Notes under the pieces: generated by a model
Database searches by the model: none
What the model was told of the DNA's origin: nothing
What the model saw: the letters and a program-made list of their open reading frames with translations, nothing else
Part shown: piece after piece, positions 6,067-13,168 of the stretch
Position numbering within the stretch: the stretch's first letter is position 1
How the letters are laid out: each line of letters starts with the position of its first letter
DNA from: JANYCG01 sp031365665
GTDB lineage: Bacteria; Pseudomonadota; Gammaproteobacteria; Burkholderiales; Burkholderiaceae_C
Length of the DNA stretch: 13,308 nucleotides
Direction of reading: 5' to 3'
Assembly: GCA_031365665.1 (NCBI GenBank)
Contig: JANLYO010000275.1
Coordinates: forward strand, 1 to 13,308
Position numbers and translations under genes: made by a program

Positions 6067-7011
6067 TTACACGAATTTTTTGACCATCTCAATGTGCTCA
6101 ATGCCCGCCTCCATAAACGCCCCGCCCTGCGGCGCAAAACCCTGTCGGCTGTAAAACGCCTCGGCACTGCGTTGGGCATGCAGCAAAACCCCTCGGTCGC
6201 CACGCGCCTTTGCGACGGCCATCAAGGCCTCCAACACCCCCCGCCCCAGGCCGCTGCCGCGCAGCGCTTTGTCCACCGCCATGCGGCCGATTTTGGCCAC
6301 GCCCTGTGGAGCGGGCAGCAGCCGCCCTGTGGCCACCGGCAGGCCCAGCCGGTTCAGCGCCACGGCGTGTACGGCGTGGGCATCGGCCTCGTCCCATTCC
6401 ATCTCTTTTGGGATCTGCTGCTCCTCGATGAACACCGCCGTGCGCAGCGCCTGCGCCTCTTTGCCCAGCTCGGCCCAACTGCCGGTTTTGACCTGCACCA
6501 TCGCCTCGCCTGCCTCAAAGCCCAAAAACCAGTCGCGCAGCGCCTGCGGCACAGGGCGCGAGGTCTGGCTGGCCGGGTCGGCAAACACATACACCAGCTC
6601 GCCGCTGATCAAATGCTCATCGCCCCTGAAAATCTCGCACTGAAAAATGATCGACGAATTGCCAATACGCCCGCACTTGATGCACACCTCAACACTGTCG
6701 TCATAACGCGCCGACGCGTGGTATTGCACCGTCGCCTTCTTCACGAACAAGTCGCCCTGAAAGTGATCCAGAATCGTTTCATACCGCAGCGCCATGGCGC
6801 GCCAATAGTCGGCCACCGCCGTATCAAAATACATCAAATAATGGCCGTTGAAGACGATTTTTTGCATATCGACCTCGGCCCAGCGCACCCGCAGGCGGTG
6901 GCGGAAGCGGAAATCGCGTGCCGTCGGGCGCGTGGCTGGGGCTGATGGCAGGCGGGGGGACTGGGGAAGTTGGGGTGTGGACATGGAACTCATGGGTGGC
7001 ATCGGGTTCAT
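6067..7011 (-). CDS. Hotdog-fold thioesterase / GNAT acetyltransferase fusion protein
   Basis: A two-domain protein of 314 residues if started at the ATG at 7011. Residues 1-33 are Pro/Ser/Met-rich and probably disordered. Residues 35-165 are a YbgC/FadM-like acyl-CoA thioesterase (4HBT hotdog): RVRWAEVDMQKIVFNGHYL carries the conserved Asp (residue 48) and the FN-x-x-YL helix start, followed by DYWRAM. Residues 172-314 are a GNAT domain of the ElaA type, with FIEEQQIPKEMEWDEAD and the acetyl-CoA-binding motif A, IGRMAVDKALRGSGLGRG, near 241-258. Substrates are unknown. Start choice is uncertain: in-frame ATGs also lie at 7002, 6993 and 6984 with no clear ribosome binding site, and starts upstream of 7011 would overlap msrA. 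It is divergent from msrA with about 28 bases between starts. Confidence 0.85.
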   Translation of the reverse strand: MNPMPPMSSMSTPQLPQSPRLPSAPATRPTARDFRFRHRLRVRWAEVDMQKIVFNGHYLMYFDTAVADYWRAMALRYETILDHFQGDLFVKKATVQYHASARYDDSVEVCIKCGRIGNSSIIFQCEIFRGDEHLISGELVYVFADPASQTSRPVPQALRDWFLGFEAGEAMVQVKTGSWAELGKEAQALRTAVFIEEQQIPKEMEWDEADAHAVHAVALNRLGLPVATGRLLPAPQGVAKIGRMAVDKALRGSGLGRGVLEALMAVAKARGDRGVLLHAQRSAEAFYSRQGFAPQGGAFMEAGIEHIEMVKKFV

Positions 7012-7039
7012 AGAATGAAGCAACAAGCCTGGATTATTG

Positions 7040-7771
7040 ATGACCGAGCCCAAACCCCTGCTGAGCCGTTTTGACACCATCGCGCTGGCCTTGGCCGTGG
7101 CGGTGGCCTGCGCCCTGGCCTGGTTCACGCTGCGCTCGTCCGAGGCCCAGCCGCAGGGGGTGCCGCCGCCTTCGCCTCAGGTGCTGGCCATGCTGCCCGC
7201 CCCCGGTGACGGCTTGCAGACCGTGGTCTTGGCCGGTGGCTGTTTTTGGGGCGTGCAGGCGGTGTTTCAGCACACAAAAGGGGTTGTGAGCGCGGTTTCG
7301 GGCTACGCAGGCGGCGAAGCGGCCACAGCCACTTACGGCCAGGTCAGCGGCGGCGACACGGGGCATGCCGAAGCCGTGCAAATCACGTTCGATGCAAAAC
7401 AGGTCAGCCTCGCCCAGTTGTTGCACATCTTTTTTTCTGTGGCGCACGACCCCACTGAACTGAACCGCCAAGGGCCGGACGCGGGCGCGGAATACCGCTC
7501 GGCGGCGTTTTTCAGCCATGCGGCGCAACAACAGGGCGTCAACGCCTACATTGCGCAACTCAACACCGCCAAAGCCTTCCCCGCGCCCATCGTGACCGAG
7601 GTGGCGCCACTCAAAGGCTTTTACCCCGCTGAACCGCACCATCAGAACTACGCCAGCCGCCACCCCGATTCGCCCTACATCGCGCAGTTTGACGCGCCCA
7701 AGATTGCCGCGCTTCAGCGTGTGTTTCCAGCGGTTTTCCGGGATGCCCCGGTGTTGGTCGCCCTGCCCTGA
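7040..7771 (+). CDS. msrA: Peptide-methionine (S)-S-oxide reductase MsrA, membrane-anchored
   Basis: Reduces methionine-S-sulfoxide in proteins. About 243 residues from the ATG at 7040; a TTG directly before it (7037) is possible. A GGA at 7031-7033 is a modest ribosome binding site. Residues about 12-32 form a hydrophobic segment (ALALAVAVACALAWFTL), so the enzyme is probably anchored in the inner membrane with its catalytic domain in the periplasm. Catalytic motif GGCFWGVQAVF has the nucleophile at Cys68. SGYAGG, GHAEAVQI, HDPTELNRQGPD, AEYRSA and HHQNY follow as in the family. No cysteine other than Cys68 is seen outside the membrane segment, so the C-terminal resolving cysteines of E. coli-type MsrA are missing and reduction must use another thiol. 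It converges on the Vgb-like gene with a 17-base gap. Confidence 0.93.
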   Translation: MTEPKPLLSRFDTIALALAVAVACALAWFTLRSSEAQPQGVPPPSPQVLAMLPAPGDGLQTVVLAGGCFWGVQAVFQHTKGVVSAVSGYAGGEAATATYGQVSGGDTGHAEAVQITFDAKQVSLAQLLHIFFSVAHDPTELNRQGPDAGAEYRSAAFFSHAAQQQGVNAYIAQLNTAKAFPAPIVTEVAPLKGFYPAEPHHQNYASRHPDSPYIAQFDAPKIAALQRVFPAVFRDAPVLVALP

Positions 7772-7788
7772 CCTGGCTCCCGCAGGGC

Positions 7789-8796
7789 TCAGCCCGTCCG
7801 GATCACCGAAATATGCTCGATGCCGCTTTCCGGCAGCCACACTTCGCCGGGCCGGCCGAGAATCTGGCGGATGGTGACGCCGCCGCGCGGCATCAGCAGT
7901 TCGCTGAATTTTTCGGTGGCCGGGTCGAATCGCAGCATCGCGTTGGCTGTCCAGTCGGTGCACCACACAATGTCTTTGTCATCCACATACACGGCGTACA
8001 TGCGCGGGTTCGCGCCGGGCGGCGCCCAGGCTTTCCAGCTGTTGGCGCCACTGCCCAGGGCTGGGTCGTGCATCGACAGGTTGCCGCTGTTCCACTCGCT
8101 TACCCAGATGCGGCCTTTGCTGTCGCTCCAGACCCGCCGCGCGCCCTGGCGCGGTGTGGGCGGCTCGACGATGCGCGAGTCGCCGGTTTTCAAATCAAGC
8201 TGTGCGATGAAAGAGCCCGCAAGCGAGCAATACCAGACATCGCCCCTGGGTGTGCCGCAAATGCCGTAAGGCCCGCGCCCGCGCGGCGCTTCCTTGACCG
8301 ACACCCCACCGGTTTTGACGGCCACCTTGCCCACGTAACCGGCCTGCCCGGTGAACCACAGGTCACCCGCGCCATCAAATGCGCAGGTGTTCAGGTTGGC
8401 ATAGGGCGTACCCGCAGGCAAGGGGTAGACCTTGACCACGCGGCTCGGCCAAGCCACCCGCACGATGGCGTTTTGCCCGCCGTCGGTCAGCCAGGCTGCG
8501 CCATCCGGCCCCTGGATGACGCCGTGCGGGGAAGAGCCTGCCCCCAAGGCGATCAGCTCGCTCCTGCTGGTTTTGGGGTCGAAATACCCCAAGTGCCCGC
8601 TGCCCTGCGCCGAGAACCAGACGCCACCATCCGGCGCGGGCGCGATGTCGTGTAGGCCGGTCCGGCGCGGGGCGTTCACGGGCCAGGACTGCAATTTGAG
8701 CCCAGCGGCTGGCGTGGCGCCGGTTTGAGCCCACAAGGGCGTCACCACACAGGCCGCCAGGGCTGCCATCGAGCGGCGGCGTGTCAGCTGCGGCAT
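7789..8796 (-). CDS. Exported Vgb-like beta-propeller protein (virginiamycin B lyase family)
   Basis: A 335-residue protein. The N-terminus TRRRSMAALAACVVTPLWAQ contains two or three arginines before a hydrophobic stretch and ends at an A-x-A-like site (LWAQ). This could be a Tat signal (R-R-S-M-A) or a Sec signal, so the protein is likely periplasmic. The body has repeated propeller blades with D-x-x-G-x-x-W segments (APDGGVWFS, GPDGAAWLTD, DGAGDLWFTG, TPRGDVWYCS, DSKGRIWVSEW, DDKDIVWCTDW, GRPGEVWLPE), typical of the Vgb/NHL-like propellers. The family name comes from the streptogramin B-linearising lyase. Most chromosomal relatives have no known substrate, and I would not infer antibiotic resistance. 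It starts 18 bases after the DUF805 stop and is probably co-transcribed with it. Confidence 0.82.
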   Translation of the reverse strand: MPQLTRRRSMAALAACVVTPLWAQTGATPAAGLKLQSWPVNAPRRTGLHDIAPAPDGGVWFSAQGSGHLGYFDPKTSRSELIALGAGSSPHGVIQGPDGAAWLTDGGQNAIVRVAWPSRVVKVYPLPAGTPYANLNTCAFDGAGDLWFTGQAGYVGKVAVKTGGVSVKEAPRGRGPYGICGTPRGDVWYCSLAGSFIAQLDLKTGDSRIVEPPTPRQGARRVWSDSKGRIWVSEWNSGNLSMHDPALGSGANSWKAWAPPGANPRMYAVYVDDKDIVWCTDWTANAMLRFDPATEKFSELLMPRGGVTIRQILGRPGEVWLPESGIEHISVIRTG

Positions 8797-8814
8797 GCGG
8801 GCAGGCGTGGCCGC

Positions 8815-9135
8815 TTATTGGGAAAAGCGGTTCGGCGTTTTGCCGGGCTGCGCGCACCAGTAAATCAAGACGATCCACCCCAGCACCGGAATAAAGCCCA
8901 GCAATTGCCACCAGCCGCTTTTGTCGATGTCATGCAGCCGCCGCGCGCCCACGGCGATGGACGGAATCAATGTCGCCAGTGAAAACAGGCCCGACAAAAC
9001 TTGATGGACCATACCCAGCGCCATGCTGGCCAGAATGGTGAAGAGCACCCACCACCAAAACTCGGGCCGCGTGGCGCAGCCCTTGAAGTCAGCATACTTG
9101 GCGAAGCAGGTTTTGATGGCGTCAACAAAATTCAT
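8815..9135 (-). CDS. DUF805 small inner-membrane protein
   Basis: A 106-residue integral membrane protein of the DUF805 (YhaH/YhaI-like) family, whose function is unknown. Family features seen: FVDAIKTCFAKYADFKGCATRPEFWWW near the N-terminus, then three or so hydrophobic segments (VLFTILASMALGMVH, LFSLATLIPSIAVG, LLGFIPVLGWIVLIYW), with the conserved cytoplasmic RRLHDIDKSGWWQL between the last two. I chose the ATG at 9135 because AGAAGGAA lies five bases upstream; the frame is open up to 9189 but those extra residues look non-native. It stands 59 bases after the TrhO-kinase gene on the same strand and 18 bases before the Vgb-like gene. Confidence 0.88.
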   Translation of the reverse strand: MNFVDAIKTCFAKYADFKGCATRPEFWWWVLFTILASMALGMVHQVLSGLFSLATLIPSIAVGARRLHDIDKSGWWQLLGFIPVLGWIVLIYWCAQPGKTPNRFSQ

Positions 9136-9140
9136 GGGGT

Positions 9141-9148
9141 TTCCTTCT
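9141..9148 (-). promoter_or_regulatory. Ribosome binding site of the DUF805 gene
   Basis: Read on the minus strand this is AGAAGGAA, five bases before the ATG at 9135. It is the clearest Shine-Dalgarno sequence in the window and decides the start against the longer reading from 9189. Confidence 0.65.
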
Positions 9149-9159
9149 GGAAAGGGCGA

Positions 9160-9189
9160 ATGGTAGCCCCAACCAGCCAATAACGCCAA
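9160..9189 (-). promoter_or_regulatory. Possible sigma-70 promoter for DUF805-vgb
   Basis: On the minus strand, TTGGCG (9189-9184) and TACCAT (9165-9160) are separated by 18 bases, four of six matches to each consensus box. They lie 25-54 bases upstream of the DUF805 start, in the gap after the TrhO-kinase gene. The match is weak and chance occurrence is quite possible. Confidence 0.25.
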
Positions 9190-9194
9190 ATGTG

Positions 9195-10844
9195 TCAGCC
9201 GTGCAGCCGGAAGTGGGCAAACTGGCGCGTGGCCGCCACGGTGTCGGCGTTGAGGCGGTCGTTTTGCCGCAGGCGCTGTTCGGCCTGCGCCCGGCTGTTG
9301 CCATTGGCGCGCATGTGGCGCTGTACCAGGCGCTCCATGGCCGTGCGCAGCGGGGTGTCGAGGTACCAGCGCTCGTCAAAAACCCCGGCCAGGTCCCAGC
9401 CGTCGCCTTGGTGCAGCAGGTAAAGGCCTTCCACGATCACCAGCTGCACCTCGGGGCCAATCTGCAACGCGTCCGCCACCGGGTTGCCCACACCATGCTC
9501 GAAGCTGGGCCAGGTGACGATGGCGCCCGCCTTCACGGCCTGCAGGCGCTGCTTCAGGGCTGCTGGGTCAAATGTCCACGGTGCGCCGCGACGTTTCAGG
9601 GCCAGGGCCGGGTCGGGGAAAGCGGCCAGTTGCGCCCGCGTCAGGTGAAACCCATCCATACCCAGGCAGAGCGCCACTTCGGCATCCATTTTTACATTAA
9701 CTTCCTGCGCCAACTTGTTGCCAACAGTGGATTTTCCGCTTCCAGGTAAACCCACCAAAGCGATCAGAACGCGGGTGCCGCCCGCCTGTTTTGGCAGGTT
9801 TTCCAGCAACTCAACCAGGTGCCCCACCGGGTCTTCGAGCCGCCTGGGTTTGGCCGGCATTTTGGCGCCCACATGGGCGAGCCCGCGTGCCTGGGCCAGC
9901 TCGACTTGGCGCTGGCGTTCTGCAAACGCCTGCTTTTCCGCTGGCGTGCGGCTGTCAAAACAGCGCGGGCAGCTCACGCCCTTCTGGTACTGCGGCGACG
10001 CGCGTTCCGCGTCGCCCACCGGGTGGCGGCAAGAACGGCAGAGTTCATACGGCCCCGGCTTCAGGCCGTGGCCTACCGACACGCGTTCGTCAAACACAAA
10101 ACACTCGCCCTGCCACAGGCTTTCGGCCTTTGGGACCTCTTCCAGGTAGTTGAGGATGCCGCCCTGCAGGTGGTAAACCTCGCCGTACCCCTTCATTTTG
10201 AGGAAAGCAGTCGATTTCTCACAGCGGATGCCGCCGGTGCAAAACATCGCCACGGCAGGCTTTTTGCCGCCTTCAGCGTGCAGCGCTCCGCCCTCTTGCT
10301 GTTTCTCCTGCCGCGCCACCCAGTCCGGTAGGTCGGCAAAGGTCTTGATGCGCGGATCCACAGCGCCCTTGAAGCTGCCAATGTCCACCTCGTAGTCATT
10401 GCGGGTGTCGATCAACACCACGCCAGGGCGGATGATGAGCGCGTTCCAGTCCTGCGGCTTCACATACGCGCCCGCCATCACCGTCGGGCTGACACCCGGC
10501 ACGCCCAGCGTGACGATTTCCTTCTTCACACGCACTTTCATCCGCAGAAACGGCAGTTCGTCAGCCCAGGCTTCCTTGTGCACCAGGTCTGCCAGACGCG
10601 CATCAGCGCGCAGATGGGCCAGCACCGCCTGCACGCCCGCTTCTTCCCCCGAAATCGTGCCGTTGATGCCCTCGGTGGCCAACAGCAGCGTGCCCCTGAC
10701 GCCGTTTGCGTCGCACACCTGCTGCAACGGCCCCTTCAGCGCCTCGCAGTCGGGCAGCGCGACGAATTTGTAGAGTGCAGCGGTGAGGTAACGCGGGGGC
10801 GGCTCGATGATTTCGGTTGTGGTTGGGGCTAACGCGGCGGTCAT
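9195..10844 (-). CDS. tRNA uridine hydroxylase (TrhO/rhodanese) fused to a P-loop nucleoside-kinase-like domain
   Basis: A single uninterrupted 549-residue frame with two modules. Residues about 15-325 are TrhO (YceA, UPF0176), which makes 5-hydroxyuridine at tRNA position 34: N-terminal LATEGINGTISG, a rhodanese domain with GVVLIDTRNDYE, active-site loop CTGGIRCEKS (Cys202, CxxxxR), GGILNYLE, and a zinc-ribbon-like pair CxxC (269, 272 and 292, 295). Residues about 357-549 are a kinase of the uridine/pantothenate-kinase-like type (YggC/FrcK-like): Walker A GLPGSGKST at 365-373, MDGFHL at 396, RRGAPWTFD, SFEHGVGNPV and IVEGLYLL. The start is the ATG at 10844; the frame stays open to 11231 only by running through the patatin gene in another frame. 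There are 31 bases to the patatin stop upstream. The substrate of the kinase part is unknown. Confidence 0.88.
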   Translation of the reverse strand: MTAALAPTTTEIIEPPPRYLTAALYKFVALPDCEALKGPLQQVCDANGVRGTLLLATEGINGTISGEEAGVQAVLAHLRADARLADLVHKEAWADELPFLRMKVRVKKEIVTLGVPGVSPTVMAGAYVKPQDWNALIIRPGVVLIDTRNDYEVDIGSFKGAVDPRIKTFADLPDWVARQEKQQEGGALHAEGGKKPAVAMFCTGGIRCEKSTAFLKMKGYGEVYHLQGGILNYLEEVPKAESLWQGECFVFDERVSVGHGLKPGPYELCRSCRHPVGDAERASPQYQKGVSCPRCFDSRTPAEKQAFAERQRQVELAQARGLAHVGAKMPAKPRRLEDPVGHLVELLENLPKQAGGTRVLIALVGLPGSGKSTVGNKLAQEVNVKMDAEVALCLGMDGFHLTRAQLAAFPDPALALKRRGAPWTFDPAALKQRLQAVKAGAIVTWPSFEHGVGNPVADALQIGPEVQLVIVEGLYLLHQGDGWDLAGVFDERWYLDTPLRTAMERLVQRHMRANGNSRAQAEQRLRQNDRLNADTVAATRQFAHFRLHG

Positions 10845-10875
10845 GGGTGGGATTGTCCACGTTTGCCCGGCCCGA

Positions 10876-12114
10876 TCAAATGGCGTGCACCTGCCCCATG
10901 TCGGGCTTCTGTAGCCAGCCCTCAAACTCATCGGCCATCTGCTGGCTGGCAGAGGCGGCGGTGGTCCAGGCTTTAACCCGGCCAGTGAGGTCGTTGCCGT
11001 AGTGGACGAAGTCCTTGCGGTCGGGCAGTTTGGCGTTGGGCAGGGTTTTGACCCACTCGGGGTTGGGGGCCAGCAGCAGCATGTTGTCCAGATGCCGCGT
11101 GGCTTTGTGGCGCCATTTGAGGCTCTTGTCGAGCCAGCCGGGCACCACGGCTTTTTGAAAGTGTGGGTAAAGAACGAGCTTCCCCTCGCTCCTGGGTCGT
11201 GCATCCTTCGGCGCGTGGCTGAGCGCGTCACTTTGTCCGCCTTCAGCCCTTGAAGGACTTAAATTTAATACTGATATATTTTTATCAACTAAATTTACAG
11301 AATCAGGCCTCGTATTTAATATGTTATTAGCTTCAATTTCAGGACTGTTTTTATTTAAAATATAGTCTAAATGTAGATGATAATCAATAATACCTCCATC
11401 CCAATAGGCCCCACGGGGTGCGCCAGGAATGTCGTGCACGGCCTGCAATACAAACGGAATCGAGCAACTGGCCTGAACCGCCAGCTTGAAATTGGCCTCA
11501 GTCAAGGCAACCCGGCGCGTGCGGTAATCGTCGGTCGTAAACGGCAAGCCACCCGGTTGCGACGAAAACACCACCCGCTCCAGCCACGCCCCCATGGACT
11601 TGCGCCGCACGGTGTTGGTCAAAAACGCGCCCAGATAACCCATGGGTGTGCGAACGGGCCCTTCGCGGCCCAACACGTGGCGACCGCGCGAGGTGATCAC
11701 ATGCAGGCGGTAACGCGGATGCTTCAACACCTCAGCGATGCGTCCGTCGTAAAACCGCGCCAGGTTTTGGCCGAATTGTTCACTCACAAACCGTGAGCTG
11801 GGGCGTTTTTCACCCGGCTTCAGCTCGTAGTGCTGGGCAATGTAGTCGCGCTCGAGCACTTTGAAGGCGGCGACGGGGTCGCTCAGGCACGCGGTGGCCA
11901 TGCGCCATGCGCCGATGGACGCGCCCACGAGATGAATCGGCTGCTGGCTTTGCGGCAGCCACTGGCCGAACAAAAAACGATCCAGCGGGCCGAGGATCAG
12001 GCCTTTGGGGCCGCCCGCCGCGCCGGGGATGACACCCACGTCTGCCGGGCTTAAGCCGTTTTGTCCGAGATGCAGGCGGGCGCGCGGGCCTGCGTAAATG
12101 CGCAAGGCTTGCAT
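10876..12114 (-). CDS. Patatin-like phospholipase with an in-frame insertion
   Basis: A 412-residue serine lipid hydrolase of the patatin family, without a visible signal peptide. The oxyanion-hole-like loop PGAAGGPKG is at 30-38, the nucleophile motif GASIG (Ser66) at 64-68, and the catalytic dyad aspartate in DGG (Asp239) at 239-241, so the dyad is complete. After WDGGIIDYHLHL a segment of about 60 residues (250-312) intervenes before the conserved-looking KLVLYPHFQKAVVPGWLDK. The first half is Asn/Ile-rich and comes from about 23% GC DNA (11257-11396); the second (SPSRAEGGQSDALSHAPKDA) is charged and GC-rich. It is in frame and probably a surface loop. The substrate is unknown. The gene sits 33 bases after the HDOD gene and 31 before the TrhO-kinase gene, suggesting co-transcription. 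Confidence 0.87.
   Translation of the reverse strand: MQALRIYAGPRARLHLGQNGLSPADVGVIPGAAGGPKGLILGPLDRFLFGQWLPQSQQPIHLVGASIGAWRMATACLSDPVAAFKVLERDYIAQHYELKPGEKRPSSRFVSEQFGQNLARFYDGRIAEVLKHPRYRLHVITSRGRHVLGREGPVRTPMGYLGAFLTNTVRRKSMGAWLERVVFSSQPGGLPFTTDDYRTRRVALTEANFKLAVQASCSIPFVLQAVHDIPGAPRGAYWDGGIIDYHLHLDYILNKNSPEIEANNILNTRPDSVNLVDKNISVLNLSPSRAEGGQSDALSHAPKDARPRSEGKLVLYPHFQKAVVPGWLDKSLKWRHKATRHLDNMLLLAPNPEWVKTLPNAKLPDRKDFVHYGNDLTGRVKAWTTAASASQQMADEFEGWLQKPDMGQVHAI
11192..11396. other. Foreign-looking insertion within the patatin gene
   Basis: The stretch encodes about residues 250-312 of the patatin protein. Bases 11257-11396 hold only about 32 G or C in 140, while the flanking gene is GC-rich. 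A small perfect hairpin CCTTCA-GCCCT-TGAAGG (11240-11256) marks the junction between the AT-rich half and a GC-rich half coding for the SRAEGGQSDALSH segment. No stop codon or frame break is introduced. Confidence 0.55.
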
Positions 12115-12147
12115 GGGCGGACGCGCTAAAGCAGCTGGCCCATCAGG

Positions 12148-12972
12148 CTACGAGAACTGCTTGCCCGGCACCGTGGCGTTCCAGTCAATCGGATCCTGTT
12201 GCAGCACCATGTCGATATCGAGCTTCAACATGTCGCCCACCGAGCCTGGAAAAGTGACCGCCATCGCGCGCTGGTCCAGATTGGCCTCTTTGGCGCGGGC
12301 GCGCCAGGTCGCCAGGTGGATGATGCCGGCCAGGGGCTCGTAGTTGTCTTTTTCAAACGGGTAACACTGGTGCTCCAGCCCCTCGATCATCGCCGCAGGC
12401 AGCTTCCACTTGCGGGCCAGCCCGGCGCCGACGTCGGCATACGAAAAACCAAAGGATTTCATTTCAAGATCGGCGCGTTTGAGGCCGATCGGGGTGACCT
12501 CGGGATTCAATGCCGCCACCTGCTGTGGCATGGCCAGATGCAGCGCCACCTCGCCGATGGCGTGGATCAGCCCGCAGGTGAATGCCGCCTGCTGGTTGCC
12601 CCGCAAAACACCGGCCAGCGAGCGGGACACCTTGCCCACGTTCAAGCTGTAGCTCCAGAATCTTTGCAATTGCAAACCCGGCACCGCCTTGAACGAGCTG
12701 CCAGTGGCGGCGCCTGCCACCATCGAACGCACGTGGCCCAGGCCCAAAAGCGCAAGTGATTCGGAGACGCTGTTGATCCTGCCGGAGAGCTGGAAATAGT
12801 CAGAATTCGAAATTTCCAAGAGGCGCGCCGTCAGCGCCGGGTCGGTGCTGATGAGCTGCGTGATCTTTTGCAGATCGGGCTCGGGCCGCTCCAGCTCAAA
12901 CAGCAACAGGGCTACCACCCGTGGGATGCTGGGCAGGTTGAATTGCATGTCAAGCAGCGCACTCAACTCCAT
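12148..12972 (-). CDS. HDOD-domain protein
   Basis: A 274-residue stand-alone HDOD protein. The HDOD core covers about residues 8-205: LPSIPRVVALLLFEL at the start, ISTDPALTARLLEISNSDYF, VSESLALLGLGHVRSMV, FWSYSLNVGKVSRSLA, and AFTCGLIHAIGEVAL in place of the HD motif of true phosphohydrolases. HDOD lacks the HD metal residues and is regarded as a non-catalytic signalling domain. The remaining about 70 residues are helical with no GGDEF or EAL domain, so its output is unclear. The ATG at 12972 has a GGAGAG some 10-14 bases upstream, a rather distant ribosome binding site. It starts a minus-strand group HDOD-patatin-TrhO/kinase with gaps of 33 and 31 bases. Confidence 0.88.
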   Translation of the reverse strand: MELSALLDMQFNLPSIPRVVALLLFELERPEPDLQKITQLISTDPALTARLLEISNSDYFQLSGRINSVSESLALLGLGHVRSMVAGAATGSSFKAVPGLQLQRFWSYSLNVGKVSRSLAGVLRGNQQAAFTCGLIHAIGEVALHLAMPQQVAALNPEVTPIGLKRADLEMKSFGFSYADVGAGLARKWKLPAAMIEGLEHQCYPFEKDNYEPLAGIIHLATWRARAKEANLDQRAMAVTFPGSVGDMLKLDIDMVLQQDPIDWNATVPGKQFS

Positions 12973-13168
12973 GGGGTGAAATCTCTCCAGAGGCCGTCAG
13001 GCCTGATTTCCGGTTCAGGCACCGGATTCAAAGCATGTGCAACATGGCACTCGCGGATTATGGCGTGTGTAGGTGCTGCTCGCGCGGCGCTTTGTTTGGT
13101 TTCTGCAACGCCTGGGCTACCCATCCAGACGTCAGCGGCATCGAACCCACGTCGAACTTACATCGAGA
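12973..13168. other. Intergenic region upstream of the HDOD gene
   Basis: A gap of 196 bases between the minus-strand tail gene and the HDOD gene. Two small GC-rich inverted repeats lie near its left end: AGGCC-GTCA-GGCCT (12991-13004) and CCGGT-TCAGGC-ACCGG (13011-13026), without a T-run on either side. A CATAAT on the minus strand (about 13059-13064) could be a -10 box, but no matching -35 box is apparent. No RNA gene is recognised. Confidence 0.4.

Noticed and set aside
7781..7793. GGGCTCAGCCC palindrome at the end of msrA as terminator
   Set aside because: The loop would be one base, no T-run follows, and the usable stem is only about three pairs.
7034..7966. Long minus-strand frame of 310 codons opposite msrA
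   Set aside because: It is the antisense shadow of msrA, whose motifs are clear; the shadow translation has no recognisable domain.
7789..8796. Streptogramin resistance gene
   Set aside because: The protein belongs to the broad Vgb-like propeller group, but most chromosomal relatives are not resistance enzymes and there is no resistance context or mobile element beside it.
10845..11231. Extension of the TrhO-kinase frame upstream to 11231
   Set aside because: It overlaps the patatin gene in another frame and shows no family-like residues; the ATG at 10844 gives a normal TrhO N-terminus.
13137..13157. A TTCGATGCC-like piece on the minus strand resembling a tRNA T-loop
   Set aside because: GTGGG before the loop does not pair with CCGCT after it, and no acceptor or anticodon stem can be built around it.
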